From NCBI RefSeq assembly GCF_039724765.1, contig NZ_CP155729.1:4101501-4165500 (forward strand): 64,000 bases of DNA. Direction: 5' to 3'. Every line of letters starts with the position of its first letter. Position 1 is the stretch's first letter. The translations under genes and the position numbers were made by a program. This stretch comes from Sagittula stellata E-37 (lineage in GTDB: Bacteria; Pseudomonadota; Alphaproteobacteria; Rhodobacterales; Rhodobacteraceae). The notes under the pieces were generated by a model, which was given only the letters and a program-made list of their open reading frames with translations, searched no databases and was not told the origin of the DNA. Below are positions 42,678 through 50,763 of the stretch, piece after piece.

Positions 42678-45600
42678 ATGTTCGCCGAGCTCTGCATTAC
42701 GTCCAACTTCAGCTTCCTCACAGGTGCGTCGCATCCAGAAGAATACGTGGAGCGCGCCGCCTTTCTCGGTATCGAGACCATTGCCATCTGCGACGAGAAC
42801 TCCGTCGCGGGGATCGTACGAGCCCACAGCGAGGCGAAGGAGATCGCCTACCAGATCCGCGAACGGGAGGAGATCATCGCCCGCGACGGATTGATCGGGC
42901 CGCCCATGCCGCCCGGACTGCCGGCGCCGCCCCGGGCACCGGTCGACACCGTGCCGCGGGTAATACCCGGTGCCCGGCTGGTGTTTCGCGAAGGGCTTCA
43001 GATGACGGTGCTCGCGACTTCACGGCGGAGTTGGGCAGATCTGTGCAGAATCATCTCGCTGGGGCGGCGGCGGGCCGGGAAGGGCTCTTGCGACATCTCC
43101 CTGGCCGACCTGCCCGAAGACATGGGCGGATGGGAGGCCATTCTCCATCCGCCACGCGTCCCCACAGCGCCGGGCGGCGCGGGCGGCTGGCTGTCACGGG
43201 CGGAACAGGTGTCGCGCCGCTTTGCCCGGACCTCCGCTGTTCCTTCCGACGGTATGGATGCGAACGGCGCGCCGGGGGTGCCGCCGGACCGGGACGCCCT
43301 GTCGCCCGGGCGCCTGCACCTCGCCCTCGCGCCCCGTTACGACGGGCAGGACGCGCGTCGGTTCGACGCGCTGGCCCGGCTGGCGGAACGGCTGGGCATC
43401 GACACCGTCGCCACGGCCCAGCCGATGATGCACCACGGCCGCCGCCGCCGCCTGGCCGACGTACTGACCGCCATCCGCACCCGCCAGCGGGTCGACAAGC
43501 TGGGTCGCCACGCGCTGGCCAACGCCGAGCAACGCCTGCGCTCCGGCGACGAGATGCGCCGCCTTCTGGGGCCGCATGCCGCCGCCGTCACCCGTGCCGG
43601 CGAACTGGCGCGGCGCTGCACCTTCGACATCGCCTCCCTGCGGTACGAGTACCCTTCCGAGATCACCGGGACCGAGACCGCCACCCAGCGGCTGTCCCGC
43701 CTCGCGCACGAGGGGCTGGCCTGGCGTTACCCGCAGGGCGCCCCCGACAAGGCCCGCGCCCAGCTCGATCATGAACTCGCCCTCATCGCGAAACTGAAGT
43801 ATGAGCCCTATTTCCTCACCGTCCGCGACATCGTGGCCTTCGCGCGGGAGCGCGGCATCCTCTGCCAGGGGCGCGGCTCGGCGGCCAACTCGATCACCTG
43901 CTACTGCCTGGGCGTCACCTCCGTCAGCCCCGAGATCGGCACCATGGTCTTCGAGCGATTCGTCTCGGAGGCCCGCGACGAGCCGCCCGACATCGACGTC
44001 GATTTCGAGCACGAGCGCCGCGAGGAGGTGATCCAGCACATCTACGAACGCTACGGTCGCCACCGCGCTGGGATCTGCGCCACCGTCATCCACTACCGCG
44101 GCAAGCGCGCGATCCGCGAGGTCGGGCGCGCCATGGGCCTGAGCGAAGACACGCTGGGCGCGCTGTCTTCCCAGCTTTGGGGGTTCTTCTCCACCTCCGG
44201 GATGGAGGAGCAGCGAATGCGCGAGATCGGCCTCGACCCCACCGACCGCCGCCTGCAACTGACGATGGAGCTGATCCACGAGATCATCGGCTTCCCCCGG
44301 CACCTCTCCCAGCACGTCGGCGGCTTCATCGTGACGGAGGGCCGGTTGGACGAGCTGGTGCCGATCGAGAACGCCTCGATGGAGGGGCGCACGGTGATCT
44401 GCTGGGACAAGGACGACATCGACGCGCTTGGGATCCTGAAGATCGACGTGCTCAGCCTCGGGATGCTGACCTGCATCCGCAAGGCCTTCGACCTGTTGAA
44501 GCTGCACCACGGCACCACGCACACGCTGGCCACCCTGCCGCCCGAAGACCCGGAGGTCTACGACATGCTCTGCCGCGCCGACAGCTTGGGCGTCTTCCAG
44601 GTGGAAAGCCGGGCGCAGATGAACTTCCTGCCCCGGATGCGGCCGCGAAACTTCTACGACCTGGTGATCGAGGTGGCGATCATCCGGCCCGGTCCGATCC
44701 AGGGCGACATGGTCCACCCCTACATCCGCCGCCGCAACGGCGAGGAGCGGGTGAGCTTCCCCTCCGACGCGCTGGGGGAGGTGCTGGGCAAGACGCTGGG
44801 GGTGCCGCTCTTCCAGGAGCAGGCGATGCAGATCGCGATCACCGGCGCCAACTTCACCCCCACCGAGGCCGACCGCCTGCGCCGGTCGCTGGCGACGTTC
44901 AAGAAGCACGGCTCGGTCAGCGAATTCCGCACCCGCTTCATGAAGGGGATGCGCGACAACGGCTATGACGAGGCCTTCGCCGACCGCTGCTTCTCGCAGA
45001 TCGAGGGGTTCGGCTCCTACGGGTTTCCCGAAAGCCATGCCGCCAGCTTCGCGCTGCTGGTCTATGCCTCGGCCTGGCTGAAGTGCCACCACCCGGCGGT
45101 CTTTGCCTGTGCGCTGCTGAACTCCCAGCCGATGGGCTTCTACGCGCCCGCGCAGATTGTCCGCGACGCCCGCGAACACGGCGTCGCCGTGCGGCCCATC
45201 GACATCAACGCCAGCTACTGGGACAACGCGCTGGAACCCGACGGGCGGGGCGGTCTGGCGCTGCGGCTGGGCTTCCGCCAGATCAAGGGCCTGAGCGAGG
45301 ACGACGCCCAGTGGATCGCCTGCGCGCGCGGCAACGGCTACCGCACGGTGCGCGACGTCTGGCGGCGGGCGGGGCTGTCGCCGAAGATGCTGGGCCGCCT
45401 GTCGGAGGCCGACGCCTTCGCCAGCATCGGGCTGAACCGGCGCGAAGCGCTGTGGGAGGCCAAGGCGCTGACCCGCGGCCCCGACCTGCCGCTGTTCGCC
45501 CGCGACATCGAGGGCGAGGCGATCCGCGAGGTCATGGCCGACCTGCCCCGGATGACCGAGGGCGAGGAGGTGGTGGAGGACTACGTCGCCATGCGCCTGT

Positions 45601-45803
45601 CGTTGCGCGCGCACCCGGTGGCGCTGCTCAGGCACATCCTGACGCCGCCCGACGGGCGCCCCCCCAGCCCCGGTTTCGCCCCCGACCAGCCCCGCGACGC
45701 GCGGGAGCAACTGGCGGCGGCACGTGGACGCCATTCCCGCGATATGTCCTCTCCGGTCACACGCACGTGGGAAAGCCGCAAGGGCAACGGCGAGGAAAGC
45801 TAG
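42678..45803 (+). CDS. dnaE2: Error-prone DNA polymerase DnaE2, C-terminally shortened
   Basis: This 1041-residue C-family polymerase works in damage tolerance. The N-terminal PHP domain starts TSNFSFLTGASHPEE. Catalytic aspartates are in PDIDVDFE (D438/D440/D442 region) and KIDVLSLG (D590). The HhH region near FASIGLNRREALWEAKAL is present. The sequence ends about 45 residues after LSLRAHPVALL in a low-complexity tail, whereas family members continue into an OB-fold domain of about 100-150 residues; none of the three plus-strand frames downstream supplies it. No imuA or imuB is adjacent. Confidence 0.9.
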   Translation: MFAELCITSNFSFLTGASHPEEYVERAAFLGIETIAICDENSVAGIVRAHSEAKEIAYQIREREEIIARDGLIGPPMPPGLPAPPRAPVDTVPRVIPGARLVFREGLQMTVLATSRRSWADLCRIISLGRRRAGKGSCDISLADLPEDMGGWEAILHPPRVPTAPGGAGGWLSRAEQVSRRFARTSAVPSDGMDANGAPGVPPDRDALSPGRLHLALAPRYDGQDARRFDALARLAERLGIDTVATAQPMMHHGRRRRLADVLTAIRTRQRVDKLGRHALANAEQRLRSGDEMRRLLGPHAAAVTRAGELARRCTFDIASLRYEYPSEITGTETATQRLSRLAHEGLAWRYPQGAPDKARAQLDHELALIAKLKYEPYFLTVRDIVAFARERGILCQGRGSAANSITCYCLGVTSVSPEIGTMVFERFVSEARDEPPDIDVDFEHERREEVIQHIYERYGRHRAGICATVIHYRGKRAIREVGRAMGLSEDTLGALSSQLWGFFSTSGMEEQRMREIGLDPTDRRLQLTMELIHEIIGFPRHLSQHVGGFIVTEGRLDELVPIENASMEGRTVICWDKDDIDALGILKIDVLSLGMLTCIRKAFDLLKLHHGTTHTLATLPPEDPEVYDMLCRADSLGVFQVESRAQMNFLPRMRPRNFYDLVIEVAIIRPGPIQGDMVHPYIRRRNGEERVSFPSDALGEVLGKTLGVPLFQEQAMQIAITGANFTPTEADRLRRSLATFKKHGSVSEFRTRFMKGMRDNGYDEAFADRCFSQIEGFGSYGFPESHAASFALLVYASAWLKCHHPAVFACALLNSQPMGFYAPAQIVRDAREHGVAVRPIDINASYWDNALEPDGRGGLALRLGFRQIKGLSEDDAQWIACARGNGYRTVRDVWRRAGLSPKMLGRLSEADAFASIGLNRREALWEAKALTRGPDLPLFARDIEGEAIREVMADLPRMTEGEEVVEDYVAMRLSLRAHPVALLRHILTPPDGRPPSPGFAPDQPRDAREQLAAARGRHSRDMSSPVTRTWESRKGNGEES

Positions 45804-45834
45804 GCCGGTGCCTGCGCCCTGCCGGCGGTCCGGT

Positions 45835-45880
45835 CATACCGGCGCACGCCGACAGTACGCCCATACCGGCGCACACCGAC
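45835..45880. repeat. REP-like tandem repeat after dnaE2
   Basis: CATACCGGCGCAC followed by nearly identical CCGAC occurs twice with a 27-bp period. The minus-strand translation gives the VCAGMG/ACAGMT signature typical of REP-type intergenic repeats. The rest of 45804-46076 shows no gene. Confidence 0.55.
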
Positions 45881-46076
45881 GGGTCCACCAAAAGACCAGC
45901 TCCGCCCCGACGCCCGCGTCGGCAACTTCGCCTTGCATAGCGCCCGCCGCTTCCCGAAACTGGCGCGCACAGCACGCAGGCGGACCGGAGTGCCGGGCAT
46001 CGGGAACCACCACCCGAAACCGACCGGTGCCCACCGTCCCGCCGCCCATCCGAACCGACAACACGGACCTCCAGCC

Positions 46077-46433
46077 ATGATCGCCATCATCTTCGAAGTG
46101 ACCCCCGCCGAGGGCAAGAAAGACGCCTACCTCGACATCGCCGCCACCATGCGGCCGCTCGTCGAACAGGTCGAAGGCTTCATCTCGGTCGAGCGTTTCC
46201 AGTCGCTGACCAATCCCGAAAAGCTCCTGTCGATCAGCTTCTTCGAGGACGAGGCGGCCGTCGAACGCTGGCGCCAGCTTGAAAAGCACCGCGCCGCCCA
46301 GTCCGCCGGGCGCAAGGGCATCTTCGCCGACTACCGCCTGCGCGTGGCGCACGTACTGCGCGACTACGGCATGAACGACCGCACAGAGGCACCGGTGGAC
46401 AGCAAAGCAGTACATGGCCACACGGCTGCGTGA
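46077..46433 (+). CDS. Antibiotic-biosynthesis-monooxygenase (ABM) family protein
   Basis: This 118-residue ferredoxin-like fold protein has an N-terminal strand IAIIFEVTPAEGKKDAYLDIAATM, then GFISVERFQSL and the SISFFEDEAAVERWRQLEKH segment containing the family tryptophan and histidine. It is distinct from the shorter ABM protein at 25298. The ATG at 46077 is chosen because the fold starts at once. Substrate unknown; a cupredoxin gene follows 80 bp downstream. Confidence 0.85.
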   Translation: MIAIIFEVTPAEGKKDAYLDIAATMRPLVEQVEGFISVERFQSLTNPEKLLSISFFEDEAAVERWRQLEKHRAAQSAGRKGIFADYRLRVAHVLRDYGMNDRTEAPVDSKAVHGHTAA

Positions 46434-46513
46434 TCGCGCCTGAAACATGTGGCGGGACATGGAAGGTCATGGGAACACGAAGATGCGTTTTTCATTATCA
46501 AAGGACTTTTCAC

Positions 46514-46852
46514 ATGACCAAGATTGACCGCCGCGCCATGTTCCGCCTTGTCGGGACCGGACTCGCCCTCCTGCCCCTCACGGCTCTGACCGCCCGCGCC
46601 GCCAGACATGCCGGCGCCGCCGTGACCATGTCGGGGATGGCCTTCGCGCCCGCCTCCCTCACGGTCAAGGCCGGGACCGCCGTCGCCTTCATGAACGAAG
46701 ACGGCGCACCGCACACCGCAACGGGCGACGGCTGGGATACCGGGCGTCTCAACCGTGGCGACAGTACGGAGATCGCCTTCGACACCCCCGGCACCTACGC
46801 CTACGCCTGCGCGATACACCCTTCGATGAAGGGCACGATCATTGTCGAGTGA
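46514..46852 (+). CDS. Exported cupredoxin (amicyanin/plastocyanin-like)
   Basis: This 112-residue small blue-copper protein has a signal peptide at residues 1 to about 33 (Arg-rich n-region DRRAMFRLVGTG, possibly Tat). The copper ligands are His in PHTATGDG and the C-terminal set C-x2-H-x2-M in YACAIHPSM, a short-loop arrangement like amicyanin. It may carry electrons in the periplasm; no methylamine dehydrogenase genes are near. A strong terminator follows. Confidence 0.88.
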   Translation: MTKIDRRAMFRLVGTGLALLPLTALTARAARHAGAAVTMSGMAFAPASLTVKAGTAVAFMNEDGAPHTATGDGWDTGRLNRGDSTEIAFDTPGTYAYACAIHPSMKGTIIVE

Positions 46853-46878
46853 CCGGAACCGCAGGTACTGAAAGACAG

Positions 46879-46917
46879 GCGGGGGGCGCGGCATCTGCCG
46901 GCCCCCCGCTTTCATTT
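46879..46917 (+). terminator. Intrinsic terminator after the cupredoxin gene
   Basis: GCGGGGGG and CCCCCCGC form the stem, extended inside by GCGGC/GCCGG, followed by TTTCATTT. It may also serve the convergent aminotransferase gene. Confidence 0.75.
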
Positions 46918-46942
46918 GCAGCCTAGAAGGCCCCGAAGGCCG

Positions 46943-48127
46943 TCAGACCCCGGCGGCCACCATCGCTTCGGCCAGGACCGGCACGGTCTTGGCGTTCAGG
47001 CCCGCCACGTTGATCCGCGAATCGCCAACCATGTAGACGCCATGCGACTGGCGCATCGCCTCCACCTGCTCGGGCGTCGCGCCGAGGCGCGAGAACATGC
47101 CGCGGTGCTGCGCGATAAAGCCGAAGCGGTCCGATCCCGTCAGCCGCTGCAGTTCGGCGGCAAGCTGCTCGCGCAGGCCCAGCACGCCCTCGCGGATCTC
47201 GCGCACTTCCTCTTCCCAGTCGGCCCGCAGCGCCGGATCGTCCAGCACCATCGTCACCAGCCGCGCCCCGTGGTCCGGCGGGAACGAGAAGTTCTGCCGG
47301 TTGAGGTGGTTCAACATTCCCTGGTTGGCCTTCTGCCGCACCGGGTCCTGCGCCACGGCCATCAACAGGCCGGTGCGTTCCCGGTAGACCCCGAAGTTCT
47401 TCGAGCACGAGGCCGCCACCAGCACCTCGGGCATCTGCGACACGACCATGCGCAGACCGGCCGCGTCCTCGTCCAGACCGTCACCGAAGCCCTGGTAGGC
47501 GATGTCGATCATCGGAGTGACGCCGTTCTTCACCAGCAGGTCGATGACCTCCTGCCACTGCGACAGGTTCAGGTTCGCGCCGGTCGGGTTGTGGCAGCAG
47601 CCGTGCAGCAGCACCACGTCGCCCACCCGCGCATCGGCGAGGTCTTCCATCATGCCGGCGAAATCCACCGCCCGGGTCTCGGAATCGAAATACCGATAGG
47701 GCTGCATGTGCATTTCAAGGTGCTTCAGCATGGTGATGTGGTTGGGCCACGACGGATCGCTGACAAACACCCGCGCCTCGCGGTCGGCCATGCGGATCAT
47801 GTCGAAGCCCTGACGCACCGCGCCCGTTCCGCCCGGGGTCGCCGCCGCCGCCACGCAGTTGCGCGGCACCGCGTCGCCCATCAGCAGGCCGAACATCGCG
47901 TCGGCAAAGCCCACGTCACCGGCCAGACCGGTATAGGACTTCGTGGTCTCGGTCTCCCAAAGCTGCTTCTCGGCGGTCTTGATCGCACGCATGATCGGCG
48001 TGCGGCCCTCGGCATCCTTGTAGACGCCGACGCCAAGGTCGATCTTCTGCTCGCGCGGGTCCTCGCGGAACGCCTGCATCAGCATCAGGATCTTGTCTGC
48101 GGGTTGCTCTTTCAGCAGTTCGAACAT
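46943..48127 (-). CDS. Aromatic/aspartate aminotransferase (class I, AspC/TyrB type)
   Basis: This 394-residue PLP enzyme swaps amino groups between aspartate or aromatic amino acids and 2-oxoglutarate. The PLP lysine lies in SCSKNFGVYRERTG, the substrate Arg in DSRINVAGL, and HGCCHNPTGANL is the cofactor-binding motif. The ATG at 48127 overlaps the sulfurtransferase stop by one base (TGATG), and MFELLKEQPADKI is the expected N-terminus. Coupling to a mercaptopyruvate sulfurtransferase fits cysteine breakdown: transamination would make the mercaptopyruvate used by SseA. Confidence 0.93.
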   Translation of the reverse strand: MFELLKEQPADKILMLMQAFREDPREQKIDLGVGVYKDAEGRTPIMRAIKTAEKQLWETETTKSYTGLAGDVGFADAMFGLLMGDAVPRNCVAAAATPGGTGAVRQGFDMIRMADREARVFVSDPSWPNHITMLKHLEMHMQPYRYFDSETRAVDFAGMMEDLADARVGDVVLLHGCCHNPTGANLNLSQWQEVIDLLVKNGVTPMIDIAYQGFGDGLDEDAAGLRMVVSQMPEVLVAASCSKNFGVYRERTGLLMAVAQDPVRQKANQGMLNHLNRQNFSFPPDHGARLVTMVLDDPALRADWEEEVREIREGVLGLREQLAAELQRLTGSDRFGFIAQHRGMFSRLGATPEQVEAMRQSHGVYMVGDSRINVAGLNAKTVPVLAEAMVAAGV

Positions 48128-48978
48128 CACTTCTCTCCGGTCGCGACGGGCAGCGTCGGAAAGGCACCCCATTCCGCCCACGACCCGTCATAAAGCGCAT
48201 GGTCGCTCTTCCCGAGCACCTCCAGCGCAAGGTTCAAAATCGCCGCCGTCACGCCCGATCCGCAAGAGGTGATGACCGGCTTCGACAGGTCGACGCCCGC
48301 CGCCTCAAAGACAGCACGCAGCGCGTCGGGGTCCTTCAGGGTGCCCTCGGACGTCAGCAGGGTGGCATAATGCACGTTCTTCGAGCCCGGAATATGGCCG
48401 GACCGCAGACCGGCGCGCGGCTCTGCCGCCTCGCCCCGGAAACGGGCCGGACCGCGGGCATCGACGATCTCGTGGTCCTTCAGCTTGGCCGCCGCGCTCA
48501 CCTGCGTCACGTCGCGCACCAGATGCGCCTGACGGCGCACCGTCATGTGGCGGTCGCGGATCACCGGCGGCAGATCCTCGACCTCGCGGCCCTCGGCCTG
48601 CCACTTCGGGAAACCGCCGTCGAGCACCGCGATGTCGTCCTTGCCCATCAGCTTGAACAGCCACCAGACCCGCGCCGCCGAGAACACCCCGGCGCCGTCG
48701 TAGACCACAACCTGATGCCCGTCGCCCACGCCCATGGCCCGCATCCGCGACATGAACTTCTCCGGCTCCGGCGCCATGTGCGGCAGCTCCGAACGCGCGT
48801 CCGAAACCGCGTCGATATCGAAATACCGTGCGCCGGGAATGTGCGCGGCGGCGTATTCTGCCTTCGCATCACGCCCCATGTCGGGCAAGTACCAGCTGGC
48901 ATCGAGGACCCTCAGGTCCGGATCGTTCAGATGCCGGGCCAGCCAGTGCGTCGACACCAGCACTTTCGGATCGTCCAT
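48127..48978 (-). CDS. sseA: 3-mercaptopyruvate/thiosulfate sulfurtransferase
   Basis: This 283-residue two-domain rhodanese has an inactive N-terminal domain (1-140) and a C-terminal domain with the active-site loop CGSGVTA, the 3-mercaptopyruvate type rather than the CRxG-rhodanese type. It is cytoplasmic (no signal peptide). Its stop overlaps the aminotransferase start, implying a shared role in cysteine-sulfur metabolism. Confidence 0.93.
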   Translation of the reverse strand: MDDPKVLVSTHWLARHLNDPDLRVLDASWYLPDMGRDAKAEYAAAHIPGARYFDIDAVSDARSELPHMAPEPEKFMSRMRAMGVGDGHQVVVYDGAGVFSAARVWWLFKLMGKDDIAVLDGGFPKWQAEGREVEDLPPVIRDRHMTVRRQAHLVRDVTQVSAAAKLKDHEIVDARGPARFRGEAAEPRAGLRSGHIPGSKNVHYATLLTSEGTLKDPDALRAVFEAAGVDLSKPVITSCGSGVTAAILNLALEVLGKSDHALYDGSWAEWGAFPTLPVATGEK

Positions 48979-49082
48979 GGCTTGCGCGCCTCCTCACCCC
49001 GCCGTTTTCGTCCACACGTGCTTAGGCAAGGCCGCGACGGCATGCAAGCGGCTGGGCGTCGCGGCGCGCAATACTTCGGGTT

Positions 49083-49358
49083 TTACTTCTTCCAGCGGTT
49101 GCGCAACGCCCCCGCGACGGCCACCGCCACCGCACCGCCCGCGAGTCCGCCGGCGGTCTGGCCCATCACCGCAGCCACGTCCATGCCAGCGCTTTCCGCC
49201 GGAGCCCCGATGCGAGTCAGCACCGCGCTGCCCACCGTCCCCCCGGCCAGACCGGCCCATCCGTCCCGCCAACGCCCGAAACTGAGATGCCCAGCCCTGA
49301 GGCCAAGCAGAAGACCGCCCAGAACACCCGCAATCGCACCGATCAGAAACACCGTCAC
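49083..49358 (-). CDS. Small Gly/Ala-rich membrane protein of unknown function
   Basis: This 91-residue protein is of low complexity, with two or three hydrophobic glycine-zipper-like helices (IGAIAGVLGGLLLGL; GGLAGGAVAVAVAGAL) and a basic end NRWKK. The start is a GTG at 49358 after GGGAG; a second GTG two codons on is possible. A perfect 16-bp palindrome (49368-49383) ends 9 bp before the start codon and may control it. Coding status is likely but not certain. Confidence 0.55.
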   Translation of the reverse strand: MTVFLIGAIAGVLGGLLLGLRAGHLSFGRWRDGWAGLAGGTVGSAVLTRIGAPAESAGMDVAAVMGQTAGGLAGGAVAVAVAGALRNRWKK

Positions 49359-49367
49359 ACCACTCCC

Positions 49368-49383
49368 TGTACGTATACGTACA
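49368..49383. promoter_or_regulatory. Perfect 16-bp palindrome, candidate operator
   Basis: TGTACGTATACGTACA is fully self-complementary and sits immediately upstream of the ribosome site of the small membrane-protein gene. It includes TATACG, a possible -10 element on the minus strand. Confidence 0.5.
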
Positions 49384-49412
49384 AGTTTACCTAAGGCGAT
49401 ACCATGTCAGTT

Positions 49413-49434
49413 TAAGGTATGAGTAAGGTATGAT
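49413..49434. repeat. 11-bp tandem duplication TAAGGTATGAG/TAAGGTATGAT
   Basis: Two adjacent units differ only in the last base. They lie 30 bp beyond the palindrome and 38 bp from the smpB stop, and are far richer in A+T than the surroundings. Confidence 0.6.
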
Positions 49435-49471
49435 CGTTCGCGGCGGGCACCGTTTTCGTGCCGGTCCGGGG

Positions 49472-49945
49472 TCAGCCCTGCTTCAGAAGCCGCTGCTTCT
49501 GGCGGGCCCAGTCGCGTTTCGCCTCGGTCTCGCGCTTGTCGACGGTCTTCTTGCCCTTGGCGATGCCGATCTTGATCTTCGCGATTCCCTTGTGGTTGAA
49601 GTACAGCACCAGCGGCACAAGCGTCATGCCCTTGCGCTGGGTGTCGTTCCACAGGCGTGCCAGTTCCCGCTTCGACGCCAGAAGCTTGCGCCGCCGCCGT
49701 TCCTCGTGACCGAACATCGCGCGTTCGTAGGGCGCGATGTAAGAGTTCACCAGCCACAGCTCGCCGTCCTCCACCGCCGCATAGCTCTCCGCGATGTTGG
49801 AGGTGTTCTCGCGCAGCGACTTCACCTCCGAACCGGTCAGCATGATGCCGCATTCGAGGTCGTCCTCGATGGCATAATCGTACCGCGCCCGCCGGTTCTC
49901 GGCGATCACCTTGTAGTTCGGACTCTGGTCGGGTTTCTTGGCCAT
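49472..49945 (-). CDS. smpB: SsrA-binding protein SmpB
   Basis: This 157-residue partner of tmRNA rescues stalled ribosomes. The core [46 protein letters not shown] and the basic C-terminal tail [21 protein letters not shown] are as in homologues. The ATG at 49945 gives [19 protein letters not shown] find no ssrA within the window. Confidence 0.97.
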   Translation of the reverse strand: MAKKPDQSPNYKVIAENRRARYDYAIEDDLECGIMLTGSEVKSLRENTSNIAESYAAVEDGELWLVNSYIAPYERAMFGHEERRRRKLLASKRELARLWNDTQRKGMTLVPLVLYFNHKGIAKIKIGIAKGKKTVDKRETEAKRDWARQKQRLLKQG

Positions 49946-50325
49946 GGGCGTTGTAGATAGGCGTCCGGGCCGCCGCTGTCCAGTTGCCTGATGCGCGCCC
50001 CGGGGACACGGGCCAAAAGCGCGGGCCAGAAGCCAGAGGCACGGGCCAGAAGAATGCGCCCTGCGCCCGCAGGCCGGAAGACAGCCGGAAGAAACCGGGG
50101 CGTTAACCACACAAGCGCGTGATCCGGGGCAAAAGGTTACCAACCGGCCGGTTCGCCCCCCCGAAACGGCCGGTTCACCGGTAACAGACCTTCATCTTCG
50201 TGAAGATCGGGTAATTGCCTTGTGTGTTCTCTGCGCCGCGACCCCGGATGTGGGCGGCGCACGCTCCGTCAACCGGTGCGCACGCCATGTGAACCTTAAC
50301 GGATCTTCACACCCGGCCCGGGCGA
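49946..50325. other. 380-bp gene-free stretch between smpB and uraH
   Basis: No gene is seen. It holds the paired AACCGGCCGGTT palindromes (50135-50185), a small hairpin ATCTTC-GT-GAAGAT just beyond, and the motif CACACAA/TTGTGTG on both sides of the palindromes. The smpB promoter should be in its lower-coordinate part. Confidence 0.5.
50135..50185. repeat. Paired AACCGGCCGGTT palindromes, copy B, nested in GTTACC/GGTAAC
   Basis: AACCGGCCGGTT (50142-50153), a 10-nt C-rich spacer, then AAACGGCCGGTT, all enclosed by GTTACC and GGTAAC. The arrangement equals copy A (32576) with a different spacer, so the two blocks and their distance are what is conserved. Confidence 0.6.
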
Positions 50326-50682
50326 TCAGCTCCCCCGGTAGGTCGAGAAGGCGAAGGGCGAGATCAGCAGGGGCACGTGATAATGCGTGTCCTCCGACAT
50401 GCCGAAACGGATCGGCACCTCGTCCAGAAACAGCGGTTCCGCCCCGGCTTGCCCGGTGGCGCGCAGATAGGCACCGGCCTCGAAGACCAGTTCATAGGTG
50501 CCCGTCCGGAAATCTTCCCTGGGCAGGATGTGGCTGTCGGTCCGCCCGTCGTCATTGGTCACGACGCGGCATATCTCGTGGCGGTCATTGCCTTCGATAC
50601 GATATAGAGTGATCCCCACGCCTTGTGCGGGCAGCCCGCGCGCCGTGTCCAGAACGTGGGTCGTCAGGAACCCTTCGGCCAT
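50326..50682 (-). CDS. uraH: 5-hydroxyisourate hydrolase (transthyretin-related)
   Basis: This 118-residue enzyme hydrolyses 5-hydroxyisourate, the product of urate oxidation, to OHCU. Family motifs are LTTHVLDTARGLPA, the RTDSHILP segment, and the C-terminal YRGS tetrapeptide that closes the active site. No transit or signal peptide. The ATG at 50682 has GAGGAGGG ahead. It is divergent from the PuuE-UraD gene (81 bp between starts), so a shared control region is likely. Confidence 0.95.
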   Translation of the reverse strand: MAEGFLTTHVLDTARGLPAQGVGITLYRIEGNDRHEICRVVTNDDGRTDSHILPREDFRTGTYELVFEAGAYLRATGQAGAEPLFLDEVPIRFGMSEDTHYHVPLLISPFAFSTYRGS

Positions 50683-50763
50683 ATCTCGGGCCCTCCTCTT
50701 GCAAATCCCGCCGGTTTGGCGCTTCTGAGGGGGACTGCAAGACATTCCGAAGGTCCCGTCAAG

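Noticed and set aside
43194..45734. 846-codon open frame on the minus strand opposite dnaE2
   Set aside because: Antisense to conserved polymerase motifs, with no recognisable domain.
49368..49383. The 16-bp palindrome as a lux-type quorum-sensing box
   Set aside because: It is 16 not 20 bp and lacks the CTG...CAG ends of lux boxes; no LuxR or LuxI gene is near.
49400..49471. ssrA (tmRNA) beside smpB
   Set aside because: No tRNA-like acceptor arm or tag-peptide frame is visible in the flanks of smpB.
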